Positions 1 to 11,730 of a stretch of 64,000 nt of DNA are shown in pieces (position 1 is the stretch's first letter; each line of letters begins with the position of its first letter). Origin of the DNA: Plasmodium malariae (taxonomy: Eukaryota; Apicomplexa; Aconoidasida; Haemosporida; Plasmodiidae); NCBI RefSeq assembly GCF_900090045.1, contig NC_041785.1, forward strand, positions 1,775,001-1,839,000, in the 5' to 3' direction. The notes beneath the pieces were generated by a model. The model made no database searches, was not told the origin of the DNA, and saw only the letters and a list, made by a program, of their open reading frames with translations. The position numbers were made by a program, and so were the translations under genes.

Positions 1-1048
1 AACATAAAATGGTATATTTCTCAATAAATATGAAAAAAGATAGAATAATTTAGTACGTTCAGTGTAATATAAGATTAACGCTAGTTACACTTTAAATATA
101 TGTATTTACTTCAAAAATATGTATTTACTTCAAAAATAAAATACACATAAAAATTATTTAGGTAAATAATATGAATAAATAAAGCCTTGGAAAATTTCGT
201 TTGTTTCTCTTGTACATATAAGAACATATTTTCATGTTTTCATTTTTTTTTTTTTTTTTTTTTTACTGTTCATGTTATATTTTTAATAAAATACAAATGT
301 ACTATTTGAGTTGTACAAAAATGATCTATACAGTGTTATTTTCATGAAATACCATAGTTTTTATGTACTTAACACAAAAAGGAACAACTTACAAGAAGGG
401 AAAAGTAAACATTTCAACAAAATTAAAAACAACATATTCACGCGCACATTTATATATATATATATATATGCAGATCTTTCTATGCACACATAGATGTACA
501 TACGTTTTATCCTAATTTGACGAAATGAATTGAGGAAATCACTAACAATGCTACTTCATTACGTACACAATACCACTTTATGTAATTGTGTAGGATTTTT
601 TTTCTTTTTCAAAAACCGCAAAATTTCACACGTTTGTGCGATTTTACAAATTCGTTATACGCATTAAATATACAAATATAATTATCAAAAGGTGAAACAT
701 GTTCATCAGTTACCTACTGATTTTCAATATGAAATGATTATTTTTTTTTATTTTTTTTTTTCCATGAATATAATCATAATAAAATAAGATTTGTTTAATT
801 ATATAATACTTTGTTCACACAATAAAATATATGAATAAACAAACATGTAATTTTATAAAAGTTTATATTAATCTGCTTCAATAAACAATTGCGTTTATTA
901 TATTAATAAAAAAAAAGTTTATTACACACATGGATATTTCAATTCATATAAATGAAAGTAATACCTTTTTTTTACACCAACAAAGTTGATTGAATAATCA
1001 TAGGTAACACGACATATAAAAAATATGCAAAGACTTAAGCATACACAA

Positions 1049-1091
<43 letters not shown>

Positions 1092-1758
1092 ACATATATA
1101 TATGTATACATATCTACTTATGTATCGCACAAAATGATAATGGTACACCTTTTAAAAATTGTGTGCCAGGAGTATACAAAAAAAAAAAAAAAAGGCATAA
1201 GATCATGTACAATTAAAAAGTTCAAAAAAAAATAATGAAAAAGAAAAACAATAAAACGACTTAAGGAAAAATAGAAAAAGTTAAGTGGGTAATAGTAAAT
1301 AATGAAACGATAATTAACACAAAACGGGCAATAGCAGAGAGTCAATGTAAAAGTGTATGTAAGCATTTATGCAAATATATACATGTATTCCAGTGTATAT
1401 GTATAATATATATTATATTACATATATATATCTATACTCATAAAATTTGCATTCGTTCAATATGCAGTTTCGGCTAATTTTGGTGTATCATAAAATAGCT
1501 GACTGTATGAAAATACATGTAAATGTATTATATACATATATATATTTATATGTATGCATATGTATTAATATGTATCATCATATTTATGCATCTCTTTTCG
1601 TGCAATTAAAAAAAATTCAAAATTTTCAATTATTTTATGCTAAAAGCGCACTGTGCATACCTGTTTGAGCTGTAATTATTTTATTTTAAAAAGGACAAGT
1701 AAAGAATGGTATATCTTTTAGGGGTTTTGAAATATACATATATAATATACATCATACG

Positions 1759-1794
<36 letters not shown>

Positions 1795-3036
1795 CAAACA
1801 TTTATCGTAGCTCTTTTTCCTTAGGCCTACGACAGAAATGTATTGTATATTCGCTATGCACTAAATGGGTACTCGAGTATAAATGTATATATAATATACA
1901 TATATATATCCATACACATGTAAATGTGTACCTGTGTATGTACTTTTGTATATATAAATAACTAGGTAAGCGAATATGCATAAGGGGGGTATTTTGTAAC
2001 TGTGTACATATGTATAAGTCATTTATTTTGAAACTGTACGTATGCACGTATATATATACATATGTATGCGCTACGTACTGCAACTATGTATACGAATACA
2101 AAATGAAGTTCAACTGTGCATTGGTATATTTACATACAAAAAAATAAATTACGCACATATGATACGCAATTTTAAGAAATATAAATAATTGAATTGATGC
2201 AAAAAACAAAAAATTATGCACACACAGCTATATATACCTTTTTCATATTTTATAGGTTATATATATAATATTATACATTTTATATATAATTTTGTACATT
2301 TTATATATAATTTTGTACATTTTATATATAATTTTGTACATTTTATATATAATTTTGTACATTTTATATATAATTTTGTACATTTTATATATAATTTTGT
2401 ACATATTAAATATAATATTGTACATTCTAAATATAATTTTGTACATACTATATATAATTTTATATATATTTTTTTATTTTTTTTTTACATTTTTTTTCAT
2501 TTTATATATATTTCCTAGTGCGTATGCATATATCAATTCCCATCCATCCATACACTTGCATTATATAAAACTTGAGTCAATAAAATAGCGTACAGGAAAA
2601 ATATTCAAAGGTATATATATCATTTTTGTGTATGATCAAAATGCACGATTTTAGTAAAAAGATGAATATTATTTATATATAAAATACATTGTAAATCTAT
2701 AAAAAAAATACCAATTCGTTATATACTTTTTTTTCTTTTTTTTTGCTCATATGAATACAATTTTGTTGCACATACGTATATATATATGTACACAAGTTTA
2801 TATATATTTATATATATACATATATTTATATATTTATATATATATATACATATATTTATGCATATTTGTGAATGTTTATATATAAATATGTATTTTATAT
2901 ATAAGCGATACCTTTTCTTGAAGACAAAATAATTTCATGCATCATTTTTTTATTTTAAAAACTGATTCATTTTTTTTTTAAATATTAACAATATGTGTAC
3001 ATATGTATATATATATGCATGAAAAAAACGCAAATA

Positions 3037-3081
<45 letters not shown>

Positions 3082-3309
3082 TACGCACATTATTTTATAA
3101 GCATATATATATATATATGTGTATACGTGTACAAGATATAATATTTTTTTATTGGCAATTTTTTACAATATATTTTATAATTTTTTTCGTTTTTTTTTTT
3201 TTTTTTTTTAATTCTAAACAATGATATATATATATATATAAAAAAAAAAAAGTATTTTGTAATAAAAAAAGAAAACTTACCCATCATATATAAATAAGTA
3301 AATAAATAA

Positions 3310-3342
<33 letters not shown>

Positions 3343-3530
3343 TGCAAAACTAATTGACAAATTCACTTTATTTTTTTAAATTTCGCAAACACATTTTTTT
3401 TGAAAAAGTAATTCTTCATATTTTAAATCAAAATAAGAAAAAAAAGAAAAAAAAAAAAAAAAAAACCCAAGTACAAAAGTATAAAGTTTTATCTTATTTT
3501 ATTTTTTTAATTTTTTTTTTAAAAAAGAAA
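1..3530. other. Intergenic region left of histone H2A
   Basis: I see no supportable gene here. The stretch is very AT-rich, with long T runs (about 240-264), (TA)n microsatellites (about 1055-1088, 1763-1790, 3043-3076, 3313-3342) and the tandem repeat listed at 2273-2455. Open frames in it encode only YIYI or FFF-type low-complexity peptides. The last few hundred bases should hold the promoter and 5' UTR of the H2A gene, but I cannot point to a defined element. Confidence 0.7.
2273..2455. repeat. Minisatellite, about 21-bp unit, ~8 copies
   Basis: A head-to-tail array with the unit acattttatatataattttgt. The first six copies are almost identical, and the last two or three drift to acatattaaatataatattgt and similar. 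Because 21 is a multiple of three, the array stays open in several frames on both strands (VHFIYNF- and MYKIIYK-type repeats). These frames have no other protein-like content, so I call this a repeat and not a gene. Confidence 0.9.
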
Positions 3531-3932
3531 ATGTCAGCAAAAGGAAAAACTGGTCGAAAGAAGGCTGTGAAGGGAACCTCGAATTCTGCAAAGGCAGGAC
3601 TACAATTCCCCGTTGGAAGAATTGGAAGATATTTGAAAAAAGGAAAATATGCAAAGAGAGTAGGAGCAGGAGCACCTGTATATTTAGCAGCAGTTTTGGA
3701 ATACTTGTGTGCAGAAATTTTAGAACTAGCTGGAAATGCGGCAAGAGATAATAAAAAGTCAAGAATAACCCCAAGGCACATACAATTAGCTGTTAGAAAT
3801 GACGAAGAATTGAATAAGTTTTTAGCAGGTGTTACTTTTGCCTCAGGAGGAGTATTACCAAATATTCATAATGTATTATTACCAAAGAAATCGCAATTGA
3901 AATCTGGTGGAACTGCAAATAATGACTATTAA
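3531..3932 (+). CDS. H2A: Histone H2A
   Basis: A single-exon gene for a 133-residue canonical core histone H2A, which pairs with H2B in the nucleosome. Visible hallmarks are the basic tail [12 protein letters not shown], the family signature [10 protein letters not shown] near residues 21-30, the acidic-patch region around residues 55-65 ([18 protein letters not shown]) and the docking segment with [14 protein letters not shown]. The length and the lack of the long lysine/glycine N-terminal tail point to canonical H2A and not H2A.Z. The start is the ATG after an A-rich leader. An open frame extends upstream, but it is poly-T/A-derived. Codon use is less AT-extreme than in neighbouring genes, as expected for a highly expressed gene. 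In P. falciparum I recall H3 as the next gene; it is not in this window. Confidence 0.98.
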   Translation: MSAKGKTGRKKAVKGTSNSAKAGLQFPVGRIGRYLKKGKYAKRVGAGAPVYLAAVLEYLCAEILELAGNAARDNKKSRITPRHIQLAVRNDEELNKFLAGVTFASGGVLPNIHNVLLPKKSQLKSGGTANNDY

Positions 3933-4188
3933 AAAAGAAAGAGTCTTATATAACCTACTTATGAACACTTTTTTGCTGATATGTATAACTTTATATGTGC
4001 ACCTCTATACATATACATGAATACGTGTACATATACTTGTATATACAGATACATTTTTTTTTTTTAAAAAAAGAAAAAAAAAATAAACTATTTACACGAA
4101 ATTTGTACATGTATATGCACAAAATTTAGCCATATATGTTAAAATGGAGATATACATATGTACATGAAAAATGTACCAGTGTGTGTAC

Positions 4189-4245
<57 letters not shown>

Positions 4246-4546
4246 TATGTGTACACGTATATACGTATATGTATTAAAAGAAAAAAGAGAGAATAAAAGA
4301 AAAGACCCTTTTTTTGTTTGATTTTTTTTTTTTTACCAAAATTTTTTCCCTATTCGCTTTATTATAATCTTTTTTTTTTTTTTTTTACCAAATTTTTTTA
4401 CGTTCTGTTTTTACTTTTTTCCCTTTTTTCTTAAAAAGAGAAAAAAGGGAAATTTTTTAAAATAGAATGTATAAAAAATATTTATAAGAAAAAAGAAAAA
4501 AAGTACAAATTTTTTTTTTTTTTTTTATATTTTTAACTCGAAACAT
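3933..4546. other. 3' flank of H2A, microsatellites
   Basis: This holds poly(T) and poly(A) stretches that could serve the H2A 3' end (about 4054-4085), and (TA)n runs at about 4193-4250. The T-rich then A-rich arms around 4412-4455 (cccttttttcttaaaaagagaaaaaaggg) form an inverted repeat that could fold into a hairpin. I see no gene. Confidence 0.5.
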
Positions 4547-4930
4547 TTAAGCACATACAAAGGTTTCACTAGAAGCCATTAAAAAGGACTTTACTTTGGC
4601 ATAGCTATTATAATTCTCTATGTGTCTACTAACAATATTGTAAGGTTGGAAGCACCTGCGCAGAAGGAAAAAGGAGCTGCTTAACAGGATGCACGTTGCT
4701 AAATACACATGCATATGTACATATATATATGTGTTCATACGTGCAGTTGCACCATATAGGGAAAACTCAGTTTGTTCACATGTTGTAATTTTATTGAGGC
4801 TTCAAAGTACATACGGAAGGAGTAATACCTTTCCTTTTTTGCTTTAAATGTAAAAAAATTGCGGAATGACGTAGAAAGGGGCCATTCGTGTTTCCAACTT
4901 TCAGCGCGATCTGTATACCACACATGTATA
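4547..4930 (-). other. Exon-like island, minus strand, unresolved
   Basis: Two balanced-composition blocks look like coding exons. The lower block, 4547-4655, follows a good acceptor (pyrimidine tract, then GCGCAG) and reads CFQPYNIVSRH...SSETFVCA to a stop. The upper block, about 4742-4914, reads AESWKHEWPLSTSFRNFF... and ends in a usable GTATGA donor. The reading phases of the two blocks do not join simply, so I cannot give a gene model. It may be the 3' end of an undetected gene, a relic, or chance openness in a less AT-rich patch. Confidence 0.25.
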
Positions 4931-4939
4931 TATGCGTAC

Positions 4940-5044
4940 ATGCGTACATACGTACATACGTACATACATATACAAGTACACATATACATACACACACATA
5001 TACATACACACACATATACATACACACACATATATATACACATA
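4940..5044. repeat. Tandem repeat of cata/cacaca units
   Basis: Short head-to-tail units (acgtacat, then acatacacacacatat) make a low-complexity array. It produces long but meaningless open frames such as YVCVCICV on one strand and THTHTYTH on the other. Confidence 0.8.
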
Positions 5045-5054
5045 TGTGCTATTT

Positions 5055-5345
5055 CTTATTTTCTCACAAAAGGAATGAGAGTAGCAGTAGCCTTAGCGAC
5101 TAATGAACACTTTGCAAAGGCGAAAGTCGTTCATTGTACAAAAGGTCGGAATGAGGGGGATGCACACAAGGATGTTCATGCATGTATGCGCATATGAGTA
5201 CATAGATATACATATATATGTATATATATATATATATATATGTTTTCATGCAAATAATTGTATATCTTCTTTTTTTGCATATAGTGAAATAACTGCTAAA
5301 AGTTTTTCAGTGAGACAAGGGGAACTCATACACATTAACCACTAA
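5055..5345 (+). other. Exon-like island, plus strand, unresolved
   Basis: Two short plus-strand frames have coding-like codon use. At 5074 an ATG opens MRVAVALATNEHFAKAK, about 23 residues before a possible GT. At 5285-5345, after a good acceptor (T-rich tract then GCATATAG), a frame reads EITAKSFSVRQGELIHINH to a stop. The phases I tried do not join, and a minus-strand frame (MNILVCIPLIPTF) is also open in the first block. Treat it as a place to look for transcripts. Confidence 0.2.
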
Positions 5346-5389
5346 GTGTTTTATTTTCCTTTCACTCAAAAAGTCCATTACAACATTAA

Positions 5390-5545
5390 AAGGAAGGAAA
5401 ACAAAAGAAAGGAAAACAAAAAGAAGGAAAAACAAAAGAAAGGAAAATAAAAGAAAGGAAAATAAAAGAAAGGAAAACAAAAGAAAGGAAAACAAAAGAA
5501 AGGAAAACAAAAGAAAGGAAAACAAAAGAAAGGAAAATAAAACGA
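5390..5545. repeat. Minisatellite, 15-bp aaaggaaaacaaaag unit, ~10 copies
   Basis: A nearly perfect array of a 15-bp purine-rich unit (aaaggaaaacaaaag, with aat/aac variants). Since 15 is a multiple of three, it gives a false open frame of the LLFSF type on the minus strand. Confidence 0.92.
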
Positions 5546-5723
5546 AAAAAGACAAAATAATATACTCCTTAATTCATCAAATTATTTTAATAAAAAAAAA
5601 AAATATATAATAAAATAAATTATTTTTCCTTTTTTAAGAATTAACAAATGACTTATTATTTGCAATTCCATGAAAACATACGAATGTAAGTAGCTTCAGA
5701 GTAATTGTCAAGATCAATACTTG

Positions 5724-6265
5724 TTAACAAGGCAAACTTGTTTTTTCAATTGTCCTGATGATACGATGAGCCGTTGAATATTTTAGTCCAAAGAGAAATG
5801 TATTGCCTGCTAGTACGCGAAATGATGTAGTTCGCGTGTATTATATATATATATATATATATAATGTGCTCGTACGTTTCAACTGCAGTACGCATTGGAT
5901 TTTACTACGTCTCTTTAATTTGCACAAGGACAATGGTTCATTGATAACATTACCATGCAATATTGCATTGATTATATTTCCTCTTTCAAAGCTCCAAAAA
6001 AAAAAAAAAAAAAAAAAAATTGCGTTATGCGTTCATGCATGCTATATTGCATACAAAGATATACATGTGCGTAAAGGTTAGTATATACATTTGCATGTGT
6101 CAACTGAGGGGAATAATTATATACGTAGTTCTCAGTATTAACTTGTTCTTACCTTAAAAATTTTGGAAGAAGGAGGAGTAATGCTGCAAATATAGCGTTA
6201 ATAATGTTCCACTTATTTTCGGAGCAAACATATGTAGCATTAACTGTCGTAAGCGCATTGTCCAT
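5724..6265 (-). CDS. Candidate three-exon small membrane protein
   Basis: I do not recognise the family. Read by eye, the exons are 6153-6265, 5876-5991 and 5724-5809, giving 104 residues. Exon 1 starts MDNALTTVNATY and ends at a strong GTAAGA donor. Exon 2 follows an unbroken run of about 20 T and GGAG and ends at GTACGA. Exon 3 follows CTAG and runs to TAA. The phases 2/1 and 1/2 fit, and no stop interrupts the frame. Codon third positions are mostly A/T, as in neighbouring genes. Residues about 19-37 (KWNIINAIFAALLLLLPKF) make one hydrophobic segment followed by basic residues. An alternative donor (GTAATG) inside exon 2 keeps the same phase and would shorten the protein by 26 residues. 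A competing plus-strand model begins at ATG 5648 with a GTAAGT donor at 5686, so strand is not certain. Confidence 0.4.
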
Positions 6266-6339
6266 TTAACACGCATAAAAATGTAAAGGTGTGCAAACAT
6301 CAGTATGCTTATATTAATGGGTATATTCTTCGTTCTCTT

Positions 6340-8005
6340 CATAATTCATTACTAAAATAATTTTTTCAAAAATAGAAAAGTAAATGAAGGTATAGCAATG
6401 GCTATAGCGGCAGCAAAAATGAAATACCATTTACGCGCAAAAAAAGTAGATGGTAAGTATATAACTCGACTATTAAAGAATTAAGCCTTTTTACAATGAG
6501 AGTATATTGAAACTTGACAACAGTGAAAAATTATTCAAAATAAGGCGCACATTTACTAGCTTGAACGAAACCTTTTTTAATATATAAGAGTTAATGCATG
6601 AAATAAAAGTACATCTACATATAATGACAACCTACATTTTGAATTATGAAACTTAAATTAATTTTCCGTTTTCACCTGTGCAGTGGAATATCTTATTAAT
6701 TAGCTGCTCAATTATACTAATTTTGTAATCTCATCATGGCGATACTCAGAAAATCAAAACGTAATGTGGTTTGCCTGCCACATTTGTATATTGAAGAAAC
6801 AACAGAAAAGGAATAAGACTGAATTGATAACTAATATCCTTTTTATTTGTTCCATTTGCTAATGTATTACCTTTTCGTATTTATGATCTATTCTTTTCCT
6901 TAGAAATGAAAGTTGCTCTCCTTTTTATTCAACATTATCATGAGTTCATAGAGCACATTTATATATATATTACCCCTATTTTTTCACATGATATAATATT
7001 GACTATTACTCAGTTTTACTTATAAAAAATATGTTTGCAAAGAGAAAAAAAAAAAAAAAAAAAATAGACCTATCAAAAAGAGTTGTACTAAAACGATAGC
7101 ATAAAATTGTTGAGCCATTAATGCGCTTTTTTTTCTTAAGCATATAAAAAATTATAATCTTGGTAAACTAGTAGAATTATGAACACATATATTCCAAGGT
7201 TTTTATTTCATATGCTACTTCATTTCGTATGGAACTCTCTTTTTTTTTTTTTTTTTTTTTTGAATTGCAAAATTGGGTTATTGAAAGAAGGGTTTGGGAA
7301 GAAGAAAAAGATAAAAGTGTAGAAATATATTAAATGGAAAAATAAAAAACAAGCAAGAACAAGTTAGAAAAAAGGAAAACATTACATGTTTGAATGATAA
7401 AAGAGTTAATATGATAGTTATAAAAATCTACGGCATGTATAAGGTACATAAATTTATTCATCAAATGCAAAAATGTACTCTTTTCATTGGTAAACATATG
7501 TATAAAATGAGTCTATACATTTGTAGAAATATTCATAATTAACAAAAACAAAAGGGATGGTAAGTTTTTATGAATGACAAAGGTGCATTTGAAATTTTTT
7601 TTTTTTTTTTCCCGAGCTATACGCTTTTTTTAAAATTAAAAATTAAAAATTAGTGCGTCTTCAGTGATGCAAGCGGCATATGCACATGGTATACATTCTG
7701 GGGTAGTTCACATGTAATTGAAGATATGTATGTACCTAAGGGCACATACATATATATATATATATATATATTTCCATTCGTACGTGTATGCATGCATGTA
7801 TATACATGTATATATGTATATTTATATATGTACGTGTTTGTATATATTTACGTTTAATATATCCACACAACCAAACAGGACCTGAAGGACATGATTACCC
7901 CCGAATAACCCGAATGGCCCTCCGCTTTTTCTATGATTTAAATTTCTCCCCAGTACGTAAAGTTCCATGAGATACACAAATTGTAGTTGTTATTTCCTAC
8001 TTGTG
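6340..8005. other. Region without a supportable gene; exon-like fragments
   Basis: Most of it is AT-rich spacer with T/A runs (about 7041-7063, 7241-7261) and a (TA)n run near 7748-7771. Three plus-strand fragments look exon-like. 6375-6453 reads VNEGIAMAIAAAKMKYHL and ends at a strong GTAAGTAT donor. 6683-6723 follows a good acceptor (TTTTCACCTGTGCAG) and reads WNILLISCSIILIL. 7879-7955 reads PEGHDYPRITRMALRFF before GTACGT. I could not join them into one frame. Confidence 0.3.
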
Positions 8006-8389
8006 TTATGAAAAAAAATTAATGTTGGTTGAAATTATGTCGTTAATACTTTTCCAAAGAGTTTCACGCTTTTCCACTACTCTCGTAAATAGTTTTGTTT
8101 TATTTTCATACAATAACGGGGTTTCCAGTGCTATCTGAACAAGCAAAAAGTACGAAATGGCAAGATGTACGAAATAAAAAAAGTGTATAAAAATGGCATA
8201 CATCATATAAAAAAGTACAAGTTTTTTTACGGTACTATGCACGCTATTCATAAATGAGGAACTGAACGACTTGCTCCTTTTTCTAAATCGTTCTGGTCAG
8301 TTAACCATTCCACTGAAGGTTTGGTAAAAATGCACACAACAGCGTACAGCACGAAGGTAGAATAGGGGATATACATACATACATGCTTG

Positions 8390-8427
<38 letters not shown>

Positions 8428-9183
8428 TCTAACTACGCATCTGCGTATTTATACATATGCATTTGTAAACATTGTATCATATCACCTTTGCAAAGTAAGG
8501 ACTGCAAAAAACGACAAGGTAATTGCTCTCCTGGAGAAACGATGGTATTTTCTCTACTTTTATGACTGGGCCCAACCATTGCATAAAATTTCTGCAGTCA
8601 TTTATTGTCGTTTTTTGAGGAAAATTACAAACAACTATTGTCGAGTCTTCATCAAAGTCCTTCGGCTACGTACACAAAATTGTGAGCGTGTTAAATTTGG
8701 AACATGTGCGGTAAGGTGTGCAAAGGGGTATAGTACATACCTAAATGTATACATACATACATACATACGCAAATGTATACATACATACATACATACGTAA
8801 ATGTATACATACATACATACATACGCAAATGTATACATACATACATACATACATACATACGTAAATGTATACATACATACATACGTAAATGTATACATAC
8901 ATATGTATGTATGTATGTATGAGCGTATATACATGTTACTACGCATATATATGTACATTTCTCAACATGCGCACGTACATGCAAAAAATAAATCCCTGTC
9001 AAATACACACAGACACATATATATATGTATATATATGTAAATGCAATGGAGGCTCATTTCTCTTTACCGTACCGCAAAAACATTTGTTAGCTTCCTTTCA
9101 GATATATTTGATGGGTTTTTTGACTGAGTAACTTTTCTTTTTTGCAATTCCACTGTCCTTAATTTGTTGTAGGACGGGTCCAT
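8006..9183 (-). CDS. Candidate three-exon gene, 116-residue protein of unknown function
   Basis: Not recognised. Exons read by eye are 9068-9183, 8486-8591 and 8006-8134. Exon 1 begins MDPSYNKLRTVELQK and ends CG|GTAAAG. Exon 2 follows TGCAG and begins by completing an Arg codon, then NFMQWLGPVIKVEK. It ends GCAAAG|GTGATA in phase 0. Exon 3 follows a good acceptor (TTTTTGCTTGTTCAG), starts IALETPLLYENK and runs to TAA. All phases agree and the 116-codon frame is unbroken, with codon use like the neighbours. The protein is basic at the N-terminus. Its middle (SNYLVVFCSPYFAKIALETP) is hydrophobic but too polar for a clear membrane helix. Intron 1 (476 nt) carries the tetranucleotide array at about 8750-8925. 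A plus-strand frame is also open over exon 2, but its codons favour G/C at the third position, so I prefer the minus strand. Confidence 0.5.
8745..8925. repeat. (CATA)n array interrupted by acgtaaatgt/acgcaaatgt
   Basis: Runs of catacata, four to seven repeats each, are separated by a nearly constant spacer acg(t/c)aaatgtata. The array lies in intron 1 of the candidate gene 8006-9183 and accounts for long CMYVCMYTF-type frames. Confidence 0.9.
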
Positions 9184-9236
9184 TGTTAAAAGAAAGTGAG
9201 ATGAAAACACACAAGCACGAAAAATTAAAATAATTA

Positions 9237-9412
9237 TATACACATATACGTACACATATACGTACACATATACGTACACATATACATACACATATACGTA
9301 CACATATACGTACACATATACATACACATATACGTACACATATACGTACACATATACGTACACATATACATACACATATACACGCACATATACACGCACA
9401 TATACACCTACA
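9237..9412. repeat. Minisatellite, 12-bp acacatatacgt unit, ~14 copies
   Basis: A head-to-tail 12-bp unit, acacatatacgt, with acacatatacat variants and, at the right end, acgcacatatac. It lies just upstream of the start codon of the candidate gene at 8006-9183 and encodes only VYVYVY-type frames. Confidence 0.92.
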
Positions 9413-9884
9413 TATATGTTTTCATTTATATATTTGAGTGAAAACGGCCCATTAATTTTTTTTTATTTTTTGTTTGTTCCACTCTTTTCATTTTTTTTTG
9501 GTATTTTTTATTTCCTTATTGTAACTTGTTAACATTTTTTTTTTAATTAAGTTATCATGCATTTTGCAAATTATGTCCGATAATTTATGGGCTTTATATT
9601 TACACATGAAATTTAACACAAAGGGAAAAAAGTGCAAAAAAAAAAAAAAAAAAAAAAAAAGAAAAAATGAGTAAAAAATGGGGAAGTGAAAACGAACACA
9701 TGAACAAAAAAGTAGGACCAGAAAACCAGCAAATGCATAAAAAATGATTGAGGAAAAAATAAGAAAAAAATTCCCAAAAAAAAAAAAAAATAACACAAAA
9801 AAGAAAAGGAATAGAAAAGGAGTAAAAAGTTAATAAACAAAGAACAATTTATACTACATTTCTGAAGAATTGTAATAATTTTAC

Positions 9885-9934
<50 letters not shown>

Positions 9935-10350
9935 GTGTATGTTTGTGTGTATGTATGCGTGTATGTATGTGTGTATGTATGTATATATTTATGTATACAT
10001 TCATATTGTTTATACATGGTAAAAAGAAAAAAAACTCTCCTTTATGAACTCGCCTTTTTTTTTTGGTTTATATGGCACTGCTGCTTTCTCATTTAGTAAA
10101 TTTATAAAAACTATTTTGAAAAAATGAAAGTTCTTCATTTTCATGTACTCGTTCATAACAATTGTCTTTATTTCGAAATAAAAAATTATTACGTCAGTTA
10201 AATGGATATATAACCTCACTTAAGAAGTGTGCAATAAAAGTTGGATGCAACTGGGGAAGGGAAACTTAAGGGCACGTGAAACAAAATATGGAAAAAGTAC
10301 TAATACACGTATATATGTATACGTGTACTTATACATATATGTGCGCATGA

Positions 10351-10381
<31 letters not shown>

Positions 10382-10678
10382 CATATTTATGTATGCACAT
10401 ATATTCGTGAGTAGGTAAGTACGCCTTTGCAATTACTGCAACGTTTGAGACGCTTGTGAAACTCATAATATTTGCACATTCCATTATAATAGTTATATAA
10501 TTTGGCCCTTGCATTTATTTTCGTTAAATGGCTTAATTATTTTACAACGAAATGAAAAAGAATACTTCCAAATAAATTAAGAATATAATTCTACTGACAA
10601 CTGCCCCATGCTCTGTTGAAATAGTAACATCCTTTTGATAGTACACGTTTTGCGCAGATTTATGGGTACCCCACTAAT

Positions 10679-10745
10679 GTACACAATCGTACATTTGCAC
10701 AATCGTACATTTGCACAATCGTACATTTGCACATGCGTACATTCA
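10679..10745. repeat. Tandem repeat, 16-bp acaatcgtacatttgc, ~4 copies
   Basis: Four adjacent copies of a unique-looking 16-bp unit (acaatcgtacatttgc, the last diverged to acatgcgtacattcac). Its base composition is more balanced than the surrounding microsatellites. Confidence 0.85.
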
Positions 10746-11412
10746 CTAAGTAATATTGAAGATACAACTATGTTTTATTAAATAACATCAGGACATGAAT
10801 ATATACAATCGACATTTTTTTTTTTTTTTTTTTTGTTTCTCCCTCTCCCCTATGTGCTACTTGGTTATATCCAATATACTAATTTACAACAGGGAACCAA
10901 CTCCTTTTGAATATACATTTCATTTTAATTAAAAAAAAGAAAGATTATTCAAAGGTTACGTGATGATTGTCTTTTTTCTTTTTTTTTTTTTTTTTCAAAA
11001 TAAAGTAAAATCAATTGCGCTATTTAAAATAATGCTTTTTTATTTTAATTTTTTATTATATATTTTTTTAAAGTTTTACATCCTAATAAAAGTAAATACT
11101 TTTTTTTTTTTTTTTTTTTTTTTTAATTATGAATACACCATATCAATTTATTTTTTATAATATTTAAATAAAATCAGCATACATACATGTATATATAAAT
11201 AAATAAATATATATATTATATGCATATGCCTTGGTATATACGTTCATACACACCTACATATGCACCCACATATACACACGCATGTACCTTTACATGTATT
11301 TATAATCATGATCATATACTTATACATAAATATATATATATATGTTTATATGCCCATATGTATGCGCATTTATCCGTATATTTATAAAAAAATATTAATA
11401 TAATTTATACAT

Positions 11413-11730
11413 ATATGTAAGTGTATATGTATTTATATGTAAGTGTATATGTATTTATATGTAAGTGTATATGTATTTATATGTAAGTGTATATGTATTT
11501 ATATGTAAGTGTATATGTATTTATATGTAAGTGTATATGTATTTATATGTAAGTGTATATGTATTTATACGTAAGTGTATATGTATTTATATGTAAGTGT
11601 ATATGTATTTATACGTAAGTGTATATGTATTTATACGTAAGTGTATATGTATTTATATGTAAGCGTATATGTATTTATATGTAAGTGTATATGTATTTAT
11701 ATGTAAGTGTATATGTATTTATATGTATAT
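11413..11730. repeat. Minisatellite, 22-bp unit, ~14 copies
   Basis: A long, very regular array of the 22-bp unit gtatttatatgtaagtgtat plus at. A few copies carry a T-to-C change (tacgtaag), and one has taagcgta. The copies are almost identical, so the array should vary in length between isolates. Each unit contains gtaagt, a consensus 5' splice-site core, on the plus strand. Confidence 0.93.

Noticed and set aside
2200..3350. Possible centromere because of very high A+T
   Set aside because: The stretch is short, interrupted by mixed sequence, and lacks the roughly 2-kb near-pure AT core expected of Plasmodium centromeres.
8635..9399. Minus-strand MCMYVCMYTF and VYVYVY frames
   Set aside because: Repeat-encoded. 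Only the short MDPSYNK... segment ending at 9068 is kept, as exon 1 of a candidate gene.
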